From assembly GCF_029961025.1 (NCBI RefSeq), contig NZ_JASBVP010000009.1, forward strand, positions 36,175 to 100,174: 64,000 nucleotides of DNA. The letters run 5' to 3'. Shown one piece after another: positions 14,102 through 23,147 of the stretch; position 1 is the first letter of the stretch; every line of letters begins with the position of its first letter. This DNA comes from Mycobacterium sp. Its GTDB lineage: Bacteria > Actinomycetota > Actinomycetes > Mycobacteriales > Mycobacteriaceae. A model generated the notes under the pieces. That model did no database searches, had not been told where the DNA came from, and was given only the letters and a program-made list of their open reading frames with translations. The translations under genes were made by a program, and so were the position numbers.

Positions 14102-14665
14102 GTGCCCAGGGTCAGTGGTGACCGCCTGGCGGCCCGCCGCCGCCAAATCCTCGACGGTGCACGCCGCTGCTTCGCCGAATACGGCTATGACCGGGCCACC
14201 GTCCGCCGGCTCGAGAAAGCCATCGGGTTGTCGCGCGGGGCGATCTTTCACCACTTTCGCGACAAGGACACGTTGTTCTTCGAATTGGCGCGCGAAGACG
14301 CCGAGCGGATGGCCGAGGTCACCTCGCGTGAGGGGCTCATCCAGGTGATGCGCGACCTGCTCGCCGCGCCCGACGAGTTCGACTGGCTGGCCACCCGTCT
14401 GGAAATCGCACGCCGGCTGCGAAACGACCCGGTGTTCAACCGCGGATGGACCCAGCGCGGTGCCGAGCTGGCGGCGGCGACGGCAGACCGGTTGCGCCGC
14501 CAGACCCGGGCCGGCCGGCTACGCGACGACGTCCCCGGCGAGGTGCTGCAGTGCTACCTGGATCTCGTCCTTGACGGGCTGGTGGCCCGGCTGGCGTCCG
14601 GCGAGGACCCGCAGTTGCTCGCCGCCGTCTTAGACCTGGTGGAAAACTCGGTGCGGCGAGGCTGA
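14102..14665 (+). CDS. acnR: TetR-family repressor of aconitase (AcnR-like)
   Basis: 187 residues from GTG 14102. The N-terminal TetR helix-turn-helix (about 10-56) shows ILDGARRCFAEYGYDRATV, then GLSRGAIFHHFRDKDTLF. The C-terminal ligand/dimer domain is variable. Position immediately after acn on the same strand matches Rv1474c and the acn-acnR operon of corynebacteria, where AcnR represses acn. The matching operator at 11178 supports the name; the effector is not visible. Confidence 0.88.
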   Translation: MPRVSGDRLAARRRQILDGARRCFAEYGYDRATVRRLEKAIGLSRGAIFHHFRDKDTLFFELAREDAERMAEVTSREGLIQVMRDLLAAPDEFDWLATRLEIARRLRNDPVFNRGWTQRGAELAAATADRLRRQTRAGRLRDDVPGEVLQCYLDLVLDGLVARLASGEDPQLLAAVLDLVENSVRRG

Positions 14666-14674
14666 ATCGAGACG

Positions 14675-14866
14675 TTAGCGGGATCGCCTGCGGTGGTTGG
14701 GTCCGCCCCGGCTGCGCATCGCCGCCCCCGATTCCCGCAGCATGCTGTGAATGGTCCCGTATGATCTGCCGGTCGAGGCCGCCAGCTTGCGGATGCTGGC
14801 CCCGCCCTCGTAGGCGTTGCGCAACTCGCCCAGCAACTGTTCGCGCGTCTTCTTCGATTTCCTCAT
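14675..14866 (-). CDS. Small helix-turn-helix protein (Rv1473A type)
   Basis: 63 residues, very basic. The core reads ELRNAYEGGASIRKLAASTG then SYGTIHSMLRESG, a resolvase-like or Whi/Lsr2-independent helix-turn-helix of the type that recurs in actinobacterial small regulators. The C-terminus is Arg-rich (RGGPNHRRRSR). It matches the small predicted regulator Rv1473A. Targets unknown. Its stop lies nine bases from the convergent TetR stop. Confidence 0.82.
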   Translation of the reverse strand: MRKSKKTREQLLGELRNAYEGGASIRKLAASTGRSYGTIHSMLRESGAAMRSRGGPNHRRRSR

Positions 14867-15006
14867 CTGGCGCCTCCCGCGATGCCAAGACCCCTTGCGG
14901 CCAGCCTAAGGAAGCCACCGTCGGCGGCGGGCCCGTTTCACCGAAAACACTTGCGGCCCCACGACGCCGGATGGCCCGAGCGATCGGCGACCCGGGTGTT
15001 GCGGCC

Positions 15007-16638
15007 TCAGGCCAGCTGGATCAGGTCCCGATACTCCTCGGACCAGTAGTCTTCGGTGCCGTCGGGCAGCAGCACGACGCGCTGCGGATCGAGCGCCTCG
15101 GCCGCCCCCGGGTCGTGCGTCACCAGCACAACCGCGCCCGTGTAGCTGCGAAGCGCGTCGAGCACCCGCTCCCGAGACATGGGATCGAGATTGTTGGTCG
15201 GTTCGTCGAGCAACAACACGTTCGCGGTGGATGCCACCAAACCGGCCAGGGCGAGCCGGGTCTTCTCCCCGCCGGAGAGCGTTCCGGCCGGCTGATCGAG
15301 CTGCGCGCCGCTGAACATGAACGCCCCCAGCAGCCCCCGCAGATCCTGCTCACCGGATTGCGGTGCGGCGTGGACGATGTTCTGCCATACCGTCGCGTCG
15401 TCGTCGAGGGTGTCGTGCTCTTGGGCGAAATAGCCCAGTTTCACCCCGTGCCCGGGCTCGAGCGTGCCGGCGGTCGGCTTTTCGACACCGGCCAGCAACC
15501 GCAGCAGGGTGGTTTTGCCCGCACCGTTGAAACCGAGCACCACCACCCGGGAGCCGCGGTCGATCGCCAGGTCCACCCCGGTGAACACTTCCAGTGATCC
15601 GTAGGTCTTGGTTAACCCCTTGGCCACCAAGGGTGTGCGCCCGCACGGTGCCGGGGTGGGAAACCTGATCCGGGCCACCTTCTCGGCCTGCTGCTCCTCG
15701 TCGAGAGCGGCCATCATCCGGTTGGCTCGTCGCAACATGTTTTGGGCAGCAACGGCTTTGGTGGCCTTAGCGCCAAGCTTGGCGGCCTGGACGCGCAGCG
15801 CGGCGGCTTTGCGCTCGGCGTTGACACGCTCCCGCCGGCGACGCTGCTCGTCGGTGGCGCGGGCGTCGAGGTACTTCTGCCAGCTCATGTTGTAGACGTC
15901 GACTTGAGCGCGTGCCGCATCTAAAAACCACACCCGGTTGACCACATCGGCCAGCAGGTCGACATTGTGGCTGACCAGCACCAGCCCGCCGGTGTGGGCC
16001 CGCAGGAACTCCCGCAGCCAGCCCAGTGAATCGGTGTCGAGGTGATTGGTCGGCTCGTCGAGCAGCAGCGTGGTCGACGCGCCCGGACCGCTGCTGCCGG
16101 AGGCGGCGAACAGGATGCGCGCCAGCTCCACCCGGCGGCGCTGACCGCCCGACAGCGTGCGCAGCGGCTGAGCCAGCACCCGTTGCGGCAGCCCGAGGTT
16201 CGCGCAGATGCGCCCCGCCTCGTTCTCGGCGCGGTAACCGCCCAGCGCGGCGAACCGCTCCTCGAGCTCGCCGTAGCGGCGGACGGCGCGCTCCAGGTCA
16301 TCGGCGGCGGCGACTTCGGCCATCAACGCCTGCTGCTTTTCCATCTCGGCGAGCAGGGTGTCCAATCCACGCGCCGACAGCACCCGATCGCGGGCCAGCA
16401 CCTCCAGGTCACCTTCTTTGGGATCCTGTGGCAGATAACCGATGTCGCCGGTGCGAAACACGGTGCCGGCATACGGCTGGCTTTCGCCCGCGAGGATCCG
16501 CAGGGTGGTGGTCTTGCCGGCGCCGTTACGCCCGACCAGCCCGATGCGGTCCCCGGGCTGAACACGCAGCCCGGAACCGCTGACGGCGAGCAACGTGCGG
16601 GCTCCGGCGCGGACCTCCAGGTCCGTTGCCGTGATCAC
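15007..16638 (-). CDS. ABC-F family ATPase (Rv1473 type)
   Basis: 543 residues with two ATP-binding cassettes and no membrane segment. Cassette 1 has Walker A GLVGRNGAGKTTTL, signature LSGGQRRRVELAR and Walker B LLLDEPTNHLD. A charged linker (about 230-300, many KAAALR repeats) follows, then cassette 2 with GFNGAGKTTLLRLL, LSGGEKTRLALAG and LLLDEPTNNLD. This is the ABC-F layout: such proteins act on ribosomes, some giving antibiotic protection. GTG 16638 is chosen because GAGGAGG sits about 7 bp upstream and the length matches Rv1473 (542). The echA12 gene next to it in M. tuberculosis is absent. Confidence 0.93.
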   Translation of the reverse strand: MITATDLEVRAGARTLLAVSGSGLRVQPGDRIGLVGRNGAGKTTTLRILAGESQPYAGTVFRTGDIGYLPQDPKEGDLEVLARDRVLSARGLDTLLAEMEKQQALMAEVAAADDLERAVRRYGELEERFAALGGYRAENEAGRICANLGLPQRVLAQPLRTLSGGQRRRVELARILFAASGSSGPGASTTLLLDEPTNHLDTDSLGWLREFLRAHTGGLVLVSHNVDLLADVVNRVWFLDAARAQVDVYNMSWQKYLDARATDEQRRRRERVNAERKAAALRVQAAKLGAKATKAVAAQNMLRRANRMMAALDEEQQAEKVARIRFPTPAPCGRTPLVAKGLTKTYGSLEVFTGVDLAIDRGSRVVVLGFNGAGKTTLLRLLAGVEKPTAGTLEPGHGVKLGYFAQEHDTLDDDATVWQNIVHAAPQSGEQDLRGLLGAFMFSGAQLDQPAGTLSGGEKTRLALAGLVASTANVLLLDEPTNNLDPMSRERVLDALRSYTGAVVLVTHDPGAAEALDPQRVVLLPDGTEDYWSEEYRDLIQLA

Positions 16639-16807
16639 GGTCACCCTCCTCGTCGTCTGCGTCTGGCCGGGGCACGCGGTGCTCGGTCTCCCGGGCACCG
16701 TCGCGGCCGCGGGATCGGCGTGCCGACACCCGCCGGGCCGGCGGTTGCCGCCGTCCCAACAGACTAGCGGTCTTCCGCCCCGGCTTCCGCGAGCCCGGGG
16801 TACGGGC

Positions 16808-17167
<360 letters not shown>

Positions 17168-17169
17168 CC

Positions 17170-19218
17170 CTAGCCCAACGCGGCGAGCTGGGGCGCTTGT
17201 TCCCCTCGCGGTGCGCCGCCCGCCCGGCCGGCCGGTGGGACCGGCCCGCCAGGCACGGCGCGCGGGCGTCGGGCCCGTCGGCCCGCGGCCCGCCAGGAAC
17301 CGTTGGTCAGCAGCCGCAGCCCGTTGAGAGCGACCAGCACGGTGGATCCCTCGTGACCGGCCACACCCAGCGCCAGCGGCAAGTGCCCCAGCAGGTCCCA
17401 GGCCACCAGGACGGTGATGACGGCGGCGGCGAGGGCCAGATTGGCGATCACGACTCGGCGGGCACGACGGGCCAGCGCGATGATCGTCGGGATGGTGTGC
17501 AGTTCGTCACGAACCGTCACCCCGTCGGCGGTCTGCAACGCAAGGTCCGAGCCGGCGGCACCCATCGCGATGGCGGCGGACGCCGCGGCCATGGCCGGAG
17601 CGTCGTTGACGCCGTCGCCGACGACGAGCACCCGGTGGCCCCCGGCCTGCAGCTCCCGGACCGCGTCGACCTTCTGCTCGGGCAGCAGCGCCGCCCGCAC
17701 ATCGCAGATGCCGGCGTGGCGGGCGACTTGGGCCGCGGCCCGCGGATTGTCGCCGGTGAGCAGCACCGGCGGGGCGGCGGTCAAGGCCCTCAGCGCGGCG
17801 ACGGCGTCGGCGGCCCCGGGGCGGATCTGGTCGGAAAGCCCCAGCACGCCGATCGGGGCGCCGTCCGCCAGCACCACGACGGCGGTGGCGCCGTCCTCCT
17901 GGATCGTCGCCAGCTGCGGAATCGGTGCCCCCCGGTAGGTGTGCGGGCCACACAGCTCGACGACGGTGTGCCCGACGACCGCCCGGACGCCGCAGCCCGG
18001 CAGGGCGCGAAACCGCGCCGCCGGTGGAATCGCAACGCCGCGCGAGCGGGCGGCGTCCACGATTGCCCGCCCGAGCGGGTGTTCGCTGGATTGTTCCGCA
18101 GCGGCGGCCAACCGCAGCAGCCCCTCGCCGTCGACGTGATCGGGATCCAGCGATGCGATGGTGGTCAGCCGGGGAACGCCACGGGTCAGCGTCCCGGTCT
18201 TGTCCAGCGCGACGATGCTGATGCCGGCGAGGCGTTCGACGACGACGGCGGATTTGACCAGGACCCCGTGGCGTCCGGCGTTGGCGATGGCCGACAGCAG
18301 CGGCGGCATGGTAGCCAGCACCAGCGCGCAGGGGGAGGCCACGATCATGAACGTGATAGCGCGCAGCACCGCCGAGTCGAGCCGGGCGCCGCAGAGCAGC
18401 GCAACGGCGAACAGCGCGACGGTGGCCACCACCACGCCGACGGAGTAGCGCCGTTCCAGCCGCTCAATGAAAAGCTGAGTTTCGGCCTTGGTGGCCGAGG
18501 CCTGGGTCACCAGCGCGACAATGCGGGCGACAACCGTCCGCGACGGGTCGCGGGTGACCACCACCTCCAGTGCCCCGGATCCGTTCAAGGTCCCGGCGAA
18601 CACCTCATCACCGGGGGTCTTTGTCACCGGCAGGGATTCGCCGGTGATCGAGGACTGGTCGACCTCGGAGGACCCGGATAGCACGATGCCGTCCGCGGCG
18701 ATTCGCTCGCCCGGGCGCACCACCACCCGGTCACCGACCACCAGTTCGGCGGCGGCCACTCCCCTCTGGTGGCCGCCGCCGTCGATCACGACGGCCCGGT
18801 CCGGCGCCAGGTCCAGCAGACCCCTCACCGAGTTCGCCGTCCGTCTGGTGGCGATGTCTTCGAGGGCCCCGGAGGTGGCAAAGATGACGATCAGCAGGGC
18901 CCCGTCATCGACCTGCCCGACCGCGGCCGCCGCGATAGCGGCGAGGATCATCAATAGATCCACGTCGAGGGTCTTGTGCCGCAACGCCCGCAGCCCGCTG
19001 CGCGCGGGCTCCCAGCCCCCGGTGAGGTAGCAGCCCAGATACAGTGCCCACCACACGACGGGGGGCGCCCCGCAGAACTGGGCCCCCAGCCCCGGCACGA
19101 ACAGTGCCAGCGCGCCCAGCGCCCACCACACCGAGCCCACCGGGGGCTGCGCCCCGCGCCCACCGGCGGCCCGCCGCGTGCCGTTTCGGACCGTTTCCCC
19201 GACAGCGGTCACGCTCAT
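17170..19218 (-). CDS. ctpD: P1B-4-type metal-exporting ATPase CtpD
   Basis: 682 residues from ATG 19218, which has GAGGAGG upstream. The frame is open to 19284, but the chosen ATG fits both the ribosome binding site and the promoter. No N-terminal metal-binding domain. Membrane metal site SPC in IVASPCALVLATMPP; actuator TGES in SITGESLPVTK; phosphorylation DKTGT in ALDKTGTLTRG; hinge VGDGVNDAPAMA; last helices carry GHEGSTVLVALNG. SPC plus HEGST marks the P1B-4 class (Co2+, Fe2+, sometimes Ni2+ export). CtpD of mycobacteria is reported to export Co2+/Fe2+. A divergent NmtR-like repressor and a palindrome in the promoter indicate metal-inducible expression. Confidence 0.95.
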   Translation of the reverse strand: MSVTAVGETVRNGTRRAAGGRGAQPPVGSVWWALGALALFVPGLGAQFCGAPPVVWWALYLGCYLTGGWEPARSGLRALRHKTLDVDLLMILAAIAAAAVGQVDDGALLIVIFATSGALEDIATRRTANSVRGLLDLAPDRAVVIDGGGHQRGVAAAELVVGDRVVVRPGERIAADGIVLSGSSEVDQSSITGESLPVTKTPGDEVFAGTLNGSGALEVVVTRDPSRTVVARIVALVTQASATKAETQLFIERLERRYSVGVVVATVALFAVALLCGARLDSAVLRAITFMIVASPCALVLATMPPLLSAIANAGRHGVLVKSAVVVERLAGISIVALDKTGTLTRGVPRLTTIASLDPDHVDGEGLLRLAAAAEQSSEHPLGRAIVDAARSRGVAIPPAARFRALPGCGVRAVVGHTVVELCGPHTYRGAPIPQLATIQEDGATAVVVLADGAPIGVLGLSDQIRPGAADAVAALRALTAAPPVLLTGDNPRAAAQVARHAGICDVRAALLPEQKVDAVRELQAGGHRVLVVGDGVNDAPAMAAASAAIAMGAAGSDLALQTADGVTVRDELHTIPTIIALARRARRVVIANLALAAAVITVLVAWDLLGHLPLALGVAGHEGSTVLVALNGLRLLTNGSWRAAGRRARRPRAVPGGPVPPAGRAGGAPRGEQAPQLAALG

Positions 19219-19253
19219 CCAACGCCCTCCTCGGGATCGCCCGCACTGATGGC

Positions 19254-19281
19254 AGTATAAATGTATACATGTAAAGGTCAA
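19254..19281 (-). promoter_or_regulatory. ctpD promoter with palindromic operator
   Basis: On the minus strand TTGACC (19276-19281) is followed after 16 bp by TATACT (19254-19259), a good sigma-A-type promoter giving a leader of about 30 nt. The spacer contains the perfect palindrome ATGTATACAT (19261-19270), extended with one mismatch to TAAATGTATACATGTA (19258-19273). A bound dimer there would cover the spacer of the ctpD promoter. It also lies 50-65 bp upstream of the divergent ArsR gene start. Confidence 0.72.
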
Positions 19282-19323
19282 CATGTTTTCTCGCTATCGG
19301 GTGTGGTGTGGTTGAATTTGAAG

Positions 19324-19749
19324 GTGGGTTATGACGCGGGATATGAGCGGGAGGGCCGCACCGAGCCGCTGCTGACGGATCCCGTGGCCGTCGGCAAGGT
19401 CGCCGAAACCCTGCAGGCGCTGGCCTCCCCGAGCCGGCTGCGCATCCTCACCCGGCTGCGGCAATCGCCGTGCTCGGTGACCGAGCTGGCGGCCGCGGTC
19501 GGGATGGAGCAGCCCGCGGTCTCCCATCAGCTGCGGCTGCTGCGCAACCTGGGCTTGGTGGCCGGCGATCGCAGCGGGCGCAACATCGTCTACCGGCTCT
19601 ACGACAACCACGTCGCCGCGCTGCTCGACGAGGCGGTCTATCACAGCGAGCACCTGCGCCTGGGCGTCAGCGACACGTTCCCCCATCCCCTTCCCCCGGC
19701 CGCGCGGGGACATCCCGGCCACCACCGGGGGCAATCCGCGCGCCGCTGA
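19324..19749 (+). CDS. ArsR-family metal sensor, NmtR-like
   Basis: 141 residues from GTG 19324. The frame opens at 19261, but that ATG lies in the operator, and the GTG gives the length and N-terminus of NmtR. The winged helix reads LQALASPSRLRILTRL, VGMEQPAVSHQLRLLRNLGL and GRNIVYRLY. The NmtR Ni/Co ligands of helix alpha5 are conserved: D94, H96, H107, H110 (D91/H93/H104/H107 in M. tuberculosis NmtR). The N-terminal ligand His3 is Tyr3 here, and the NmtR His109 equivalent is Arg112. A 24-residue His/Pro/Arg-rich tail is extra. Divergent from ctpD, its likely target. Confidence 0.85.
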   Translation: MGYDAGYEREGRTEPLLTDPVAVGKVAETLQALASPSRLRILTRLRQSPCSVTELAAAVGMEQPAVSHQLRLLRNLGLVAGDRSGRNIVYRLYDNHVAALLDEAVYHSEHLRLGVSDTFPHPLPPAARGHPGHHRGQSARR

Positions 19750-19778
19750 TCGCGCCGGCGCTGCCGGCCGGATTTTCC

Positions 19779-19802
19779 GCGCCGATCATCGCGCCGATCA
19801 TC
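19779..19802. repeat. 12-bp tandem duplication
   Basis: GCGCCGATCATC occurs twice head to tail, followed by a related CCGCTGATCATC, just after the ArsR stop. It lies in the 308-bp gap (19750-20057) that otherwise holds the fadE15 upstream elements. Confidence 0.6.
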
Positions 19803-19901
19803 CGCTGATCATCTCGTCGTCTCTCGACGCCGAACGGTCGCCAAAAACAGTCATACCGGCGGTAATTCAGCGCACTAGCTGCTGTCGTCGGGTCAGCGCA
19901 C

Positions 19902-19940
19902 GTTACGGTTCCGTCACCGTAGGTTACGGTTGCGTATCTT
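19902..19940 (+). promoter_or_regulatory. Direct-repeat operator and -10 upstream of fadE15
   Basis: GTTACGGTT occurs at 19902-19910 and again at 19923-19931, exactly 21 bp apart (two helical turns). CCGTCACCGTAGG lies between, and a possible -10 TATCTT at 19935-19940. The repeats cover where the -35 would be. This looks like a repressor or activator site for the acyl-CoA dehydrogenase; the regulator is unknown. Confidence 0.45.
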
Positions 19941-19986
19941 ATTGCGGGTAGTGCACACTGCGGGGGAGTTTTGTGGGCGCTTTGGC

Positions 19987-20034
19987 GGGGTGTTTGCGGG
20001 GTGTTTGCGGGGTGATTGTGCGGGGTGATTGTGC
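19987..20034. repeat. Two adjacent short tandem repeats in the fadE15 leader
   Basis: GGGGTGTTTGC (11 bp) is present twice (19987-20008), then GGGGTGATTGTGC (13 bp) twice (20009-20034). All four units share the GGGGTG-TTG core. The array ends 23 bp before the fadE15 start codon, so it lies in the probable 5' leader. Confidence 0.8.
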
Positions 20035-20057
20035 GAGGAAACGGGGAAGGAAAACCG

Positions 20058-21902
20058 GTGGGGCATTACATCTCTAACGTGCGCGATCTACAGTTCAACC
20101 TCTTCGAGGTCCTCGACATCGGCAGGGTCCTGGGTTCGGGCCGCTACGGCGATCTGGATGTTCCCACGGTGCACGCCATGCTCTGCGACGCCGCCCGTTT
20201 CGCCGAGGGCCCGGTCGCCGAGTCGTTCGCCGACGCCGATCGCCGGCCACCGACCTTCGACGCGGATCGGAACGCCATCGACGTGCCGTCCGAATTGGCC
20301 AAGACGGTGCAGGCCGTCAAGGATGCCGGGTGGTGGCGCATCGGCCTGGCCGAGGAGATCGGCGGTGTTGCCGCTCCGGCGCCGCTGACCTGGGCGATCA
20401 ACGAAATGCTGTACTGCGCCAATCCTTCTGCGGCATTCTTCTACAGCCTGGGCCCGGCGATGGCCAATGCCCTCTACCGGGAGGGCACCGAGCAGCAGAA
20501 GCGCTGGGCGGCAATGGGACTGGAACGCGGCTGGTCGGCCACCATGGTGCTGACCGAGGCCGATGCGGGCTCTGACGTCGGGGCGGGTCGGACCAAGGCC
20601 ATCGCCCAGCCGGACGGGACCTGGCACATCGAGGGGGTTAAACGGTTTATCTCCGGCGGTGACGTGGGCGACACCGCGGAGAACATCTTCCATCTCGTGC
20701 TCGCCCGCCCGGAAGGCGCCGGCCCGGGCACCAAGGGTTTAAGCCTGTTCTATGTGCCTAAATACCTGTTCGACCCGGAAACACTCGAACTTCGGTCCCG
20801 CAACGGGGTGTTCGCCACCGCCCTGGAGCGCAAGATGGGCCTGAAGGCCTCGCCGACCTGTGAATTGACGTTTGGCACCAACGGATTACCCGCCGTCGGC
20901 TACCTGGTCGGGGACGTACACCGGGGTATCGCGCAGATGTTCACCGTGATCACCCACGCTCGGATGACCATCGGCGTCAAGGCCGCCGGCACGCTGTCCA
21001 GTGGATACCTCAACGCTCTGGCCTACGCCAAACACCGCGTTCAGGGCGCGGATCTGACGCGGATGGCCGACAAGACCGCGCCGCGAATCACGATCATCCA
21101 CCATCCGGATGTGCGCCGCAGCCTGATGACGCAGAAGGCCTACGCCGAGGGCTTGCGAGCGCTCTATATGTATGCCGCTGCCCACCAGGACTGCGATGTC
21201 GCGCAACATGTTTCGGGTGCAGACCAGGACATGGCGCATCGGGTCGCCGACCTTTTGCTGCCGGTGGTCAAAGGGGCGGGCTCCGAACGGGCCTACGAGA
21301 TCCTGGCCGAATCGCTGCAGACGCTGGGCGGGTCGGGCTATTTGTCCGACTACCCCATCGAGCAGTACCTTCGTGATTCCAGGATCGACTCGCTCTATGA
21401 GGGCACCACCGCCATCCAGGCGCTGGATTTTTTCTTCCGGAAAATCGTGCGCGACCGCGGCGCGGCCCTCGATCACCTGGTGTCGCAGATCAGGCGCACC
21501 ATCGAGACCTGCGATCACACGTTACGGCCAACCGCTGAGCTGCTTCGCACCGCGCTGGAGGACGTGACGGCGATGACCGCCAGCCTGACCGGATACCTCC
21601 TGGGCGCCACGCAACAACCCACGGAGATCTACAAAGTCGGGCTCGCATCGGTGCGATTCCTGCTCGCCGTCGGCGACTTGCTCATCGGCTGGCGGCTGCT
21701 GGCGGCGGCGGACATCGCGCACGCCGCCTTGGCCGACGGGGCCACGAAAGACCGGCCGGCGACCGACGCGGCGTTCTACCGGGGCAAAATCGCCACCGCG
21801 GGGTTCTTCGCCAAGAACATGCTGCCGAACCTGAGCGCGTTGCGCCGCATCATCGACTCGCTCGACGACGAGATCATGTTTCTTCCCGAGGCGGTCTTCT
21901 AA
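20058..21902 (+). CDS. fadE15: Acyl-CoA dehydrogenase (FadE15/FadE5 class)
   Basis: 614 residues, the long class of mycobacterial FadE proteins. GTG 20058 ([18 protein letters not shown]) has GGGGAAGG upstream and gives the usual N-terminus. FAD/substrate motifs: [19 protein letters not shown] and VKRFISGGD. The catalytic glutamate is in [17 protein letters not shown]. The C-terminal four-helix extension typical of the FadE5 group runs from about 470. It catalyses alpha,beta-dehydrogenation of acyl-CoA in beta-oxidation; chain preference is not readable. Position next to sufT matches Rv1467c (fadE15). Confidence 0.9.
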   Translation: MGHYISNVRDLQFNLFEVLDIGRVLGSGRYGDLDVPTVHAMLCDAARFAEGPVAESFADADRRPPTFDADRNAIDVPSELAKTVQAVKDAGWWRIGLAEEIGGVAAPAPLTWAINEMLYCANPSAAFFYSLGPAMANALYREGTEQQKRWAAMGLERGWSATMVLTEADAGSDVGAGRTKAIAQPDGTWHIEGVKRFISGGDVGDTAENIFHLVLARPEGAGPGTKGLSLFYVPKYLFDPETLELRSRNGVFATALERKMGLKASPTCELTFGTNGLPAVGYLVGDVHRGIAQMFTVITHARMTIGVKAAGTLSSGYLNALAYAKHRVQGADLTRMADKTAPRITIIHHPDVRRSLMTQKAYAEGLRALYMYAAAHQDCDVAQHVSGADQDMAHRVADLLLPVVKGAGSERAYEILAESLQTLGGSGYLSDYPIEQYLRDSRIDSLYEGTTAIQALDFFFRKIVRDRGAALDHLVSQIRRTIETCDHTLRPTAELLRTALEDVTAMTASLTGYLLGATQQPTEIYKVGLASVRFLLAVGDLLIGWRLLAAADIAHAALADGATKDRPATDAAFYRGKIATAGFFAKNMLPNLSALRRIIDSLDDEIMFLPEAVF

Positions 21903-22032
21903 GCCTCCGGTGGGCTCGTCCCCGGCGCGGTGCCCGGCCTGCGAAGCCACGCCGGACGGCATAACAGCCCGCGCGCCGCCGCGGGCGGGCACAATGAGCG
22001 GTGCCGGGCCTCGCCGGCGGCGGGAGAGCATC

Positions 22033-22782
22033 GTGTCGAAAACCCCAGGTCGCCCCGGACGGACGCGGTTGGCGCGCCTCATGCTCACCGGCGCCACCGC
22101 GGTGTTTCTCGGCGGCTGCGGCGCGCCGACCGATCACCCGCTAACAACACCGCCCGCTCCGGCGGCCCCGACGCGTCTCCCGCCGGGGCCGCTACCCGCC
22201 CCGGGGGCCCCGGGCACCGACCGCGTCGAGGGCGTGATCAGGGCGGTGTCGGATGACACGATCCGGCTCACGCAGCGGGATCGAAGCGCGGCCGTGGTGG
22301 CGTTCACGTCATCGACACGCATCGTCGAGACCACCCCCGCCCGGCTGACCGACGTCACCGTCGGCAGCTGCGTCGACGTGACTCCCGCCGCCAACGGCGC
22401 ACCCGCCGGGGCCGCGATCACCGCGCAATTTGTGATGATCGGCGCTCCCGTCGGCGGCACCTGCCCGGGACCACCGACGGCGGCTGCGAGCGCCGAGAAA
22501 CCGGGCCTCAGCGGCACCGTCGCCGCCGTCTCGGGCACCACCATCACCGTCGCCCACGCCGAGGCGGGCGGCAGGAACACGCAGACCGCCGTAACCGTCA
22601 CCACCGCCACCGGCTACGCCAGGCAGGCACCCGCCACCGCGCAGGCGATCGTCGCGGGGAAATGCCTGGCGGCGCAGGGAACCACCGGCGGAGGTGTGCT
22701 GCACGCCATGAGCATCGACCTGCGCCCGTGCCCGCCACTGGGCGGGCACCGCCATCACGCCCCCCACTTTCGGCGCGGCTAG
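22033..22782 (+). CDS. Putative lipoprotein with two DUF5666-like repeats
   Basis: 249 residues from GTG 22033 (GGGAGAG upstream); an ATG at 21994 is an alternative. The signal sequence ends in a lipobox, FLGGC, with the lipidated Cys at 29. A Pro/Ala linker follows, then two similar beta-rich units: VEGVIRAVSDDTIRLTQ...SCVDV, and LSGTVAAVSGTTITVAHAE...KCLAAQG. Each has the opening G-V-I/V-x-A-V-S and a closing Cys, as in DUF5666/OB-like extracytoplasmic proteins. Predicted cell-surface lipoprotein of unknown function. I cannot place it in the M. tuberculosis gene order; it lies between fadE15 and sufT. Confidence 0.75.
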   Translation: MSKTPGRPGRTRLARLMLTGATAVFLGGCGAPTDHPLTTPPAPAAPTRLPPGPLPAPGAPGTDRVEGVIRAVSDDTIRLTQRDRSAAVVAFTSSTRIVETTPARLTDVTVGSCVDVTPAANGAPAGAAITAQFVMIGAPVGGTCPGPPTAAASAEKPGLSGTVAAVSGTTITVAHAEAGGRNTQTAVTVTTATGYARQAPATAQAIVAGKCLAAQGTTGGGVLHAMSIDLRPCPPLGGHRHHAPHFRRG

Positions 22783-22802
22783 CGCCGGCCGCGCACCGGC
22801 GC
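22782..22802. terminator. Hairpin between convergent lipoprotein and sufT genes
   Basis: GCGCCGG - 7-nt loop - CCGGCGC, a perfect 7-bp GC stem. It sits between the TAG at 22780-22782 and the sufT stop at 22806-22808. Likely shared terminator; no T-tract. Confidence 0.6.
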
Positions 22803-22805
22803 CAA

Positions 22806-23147
22806 TCAGACGGTAAAGCCCAGCGCGCGCAGCTGCTCACGACCATCGTCGGTGATCTTGTCCGGGCCCCACGGCGGGTCCCACACCCAGTTGATACGCA
22901 CCTCGTCCACCAATCCGCTGCCGATCAGCGCGCTTCGCGACTGATCCTCGATGATGTCGGTCAGCGGGCAGGCCGGCGACGTCAGTGTCATGGCGATCAG
23001 CGCCACCGTCCCGTCCTGGTCCTCCTGCACGTCGATGCCGTAAACCAGCCCCAGGTCGACGACGTTGATGCCCAGCTCCGGGTCGACGACATCGCGCATC
23101 GCCTCCTCGACGTCGGCGAGCAACTCGTCATCGGTGGTTTGGCTCAT
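22806..23147 (-). CDS. sufT: SufT / MIP18-family Fe-S assembly protein (Rv1466 type)
   Basis: 113 residues. DUF59 fold: VEEAMRDVVDPELGINVVDLGLVYGIDV, then the conserved LTSPACPLTDIIEDQ with its single family cysteine, and WDPPWGPDKITDDGREQLRALGF. SufT assists maturation of Fe-S proteins. Last gene of the suf operon; it overlaps sufU by 20 bp. Confidence 0.93.
   Translation of the reverse strand: MSQTTDDELLADVEEAMRDVVDPELGINVVDLGLVYGIDVQEDQDGTVALIAMTLTSPACPLTDIIEDQSRSALIGSGLVDEVRINWVWDPPWGPDKITDDGREQLRALGFTV

Noticed and set aside
18976..19274. Small plus-strand frames opposite the ctpD 5' end
   Set aside because: They lie antisense to the ctpD N-terminus and across its promoter; no homology-like features.
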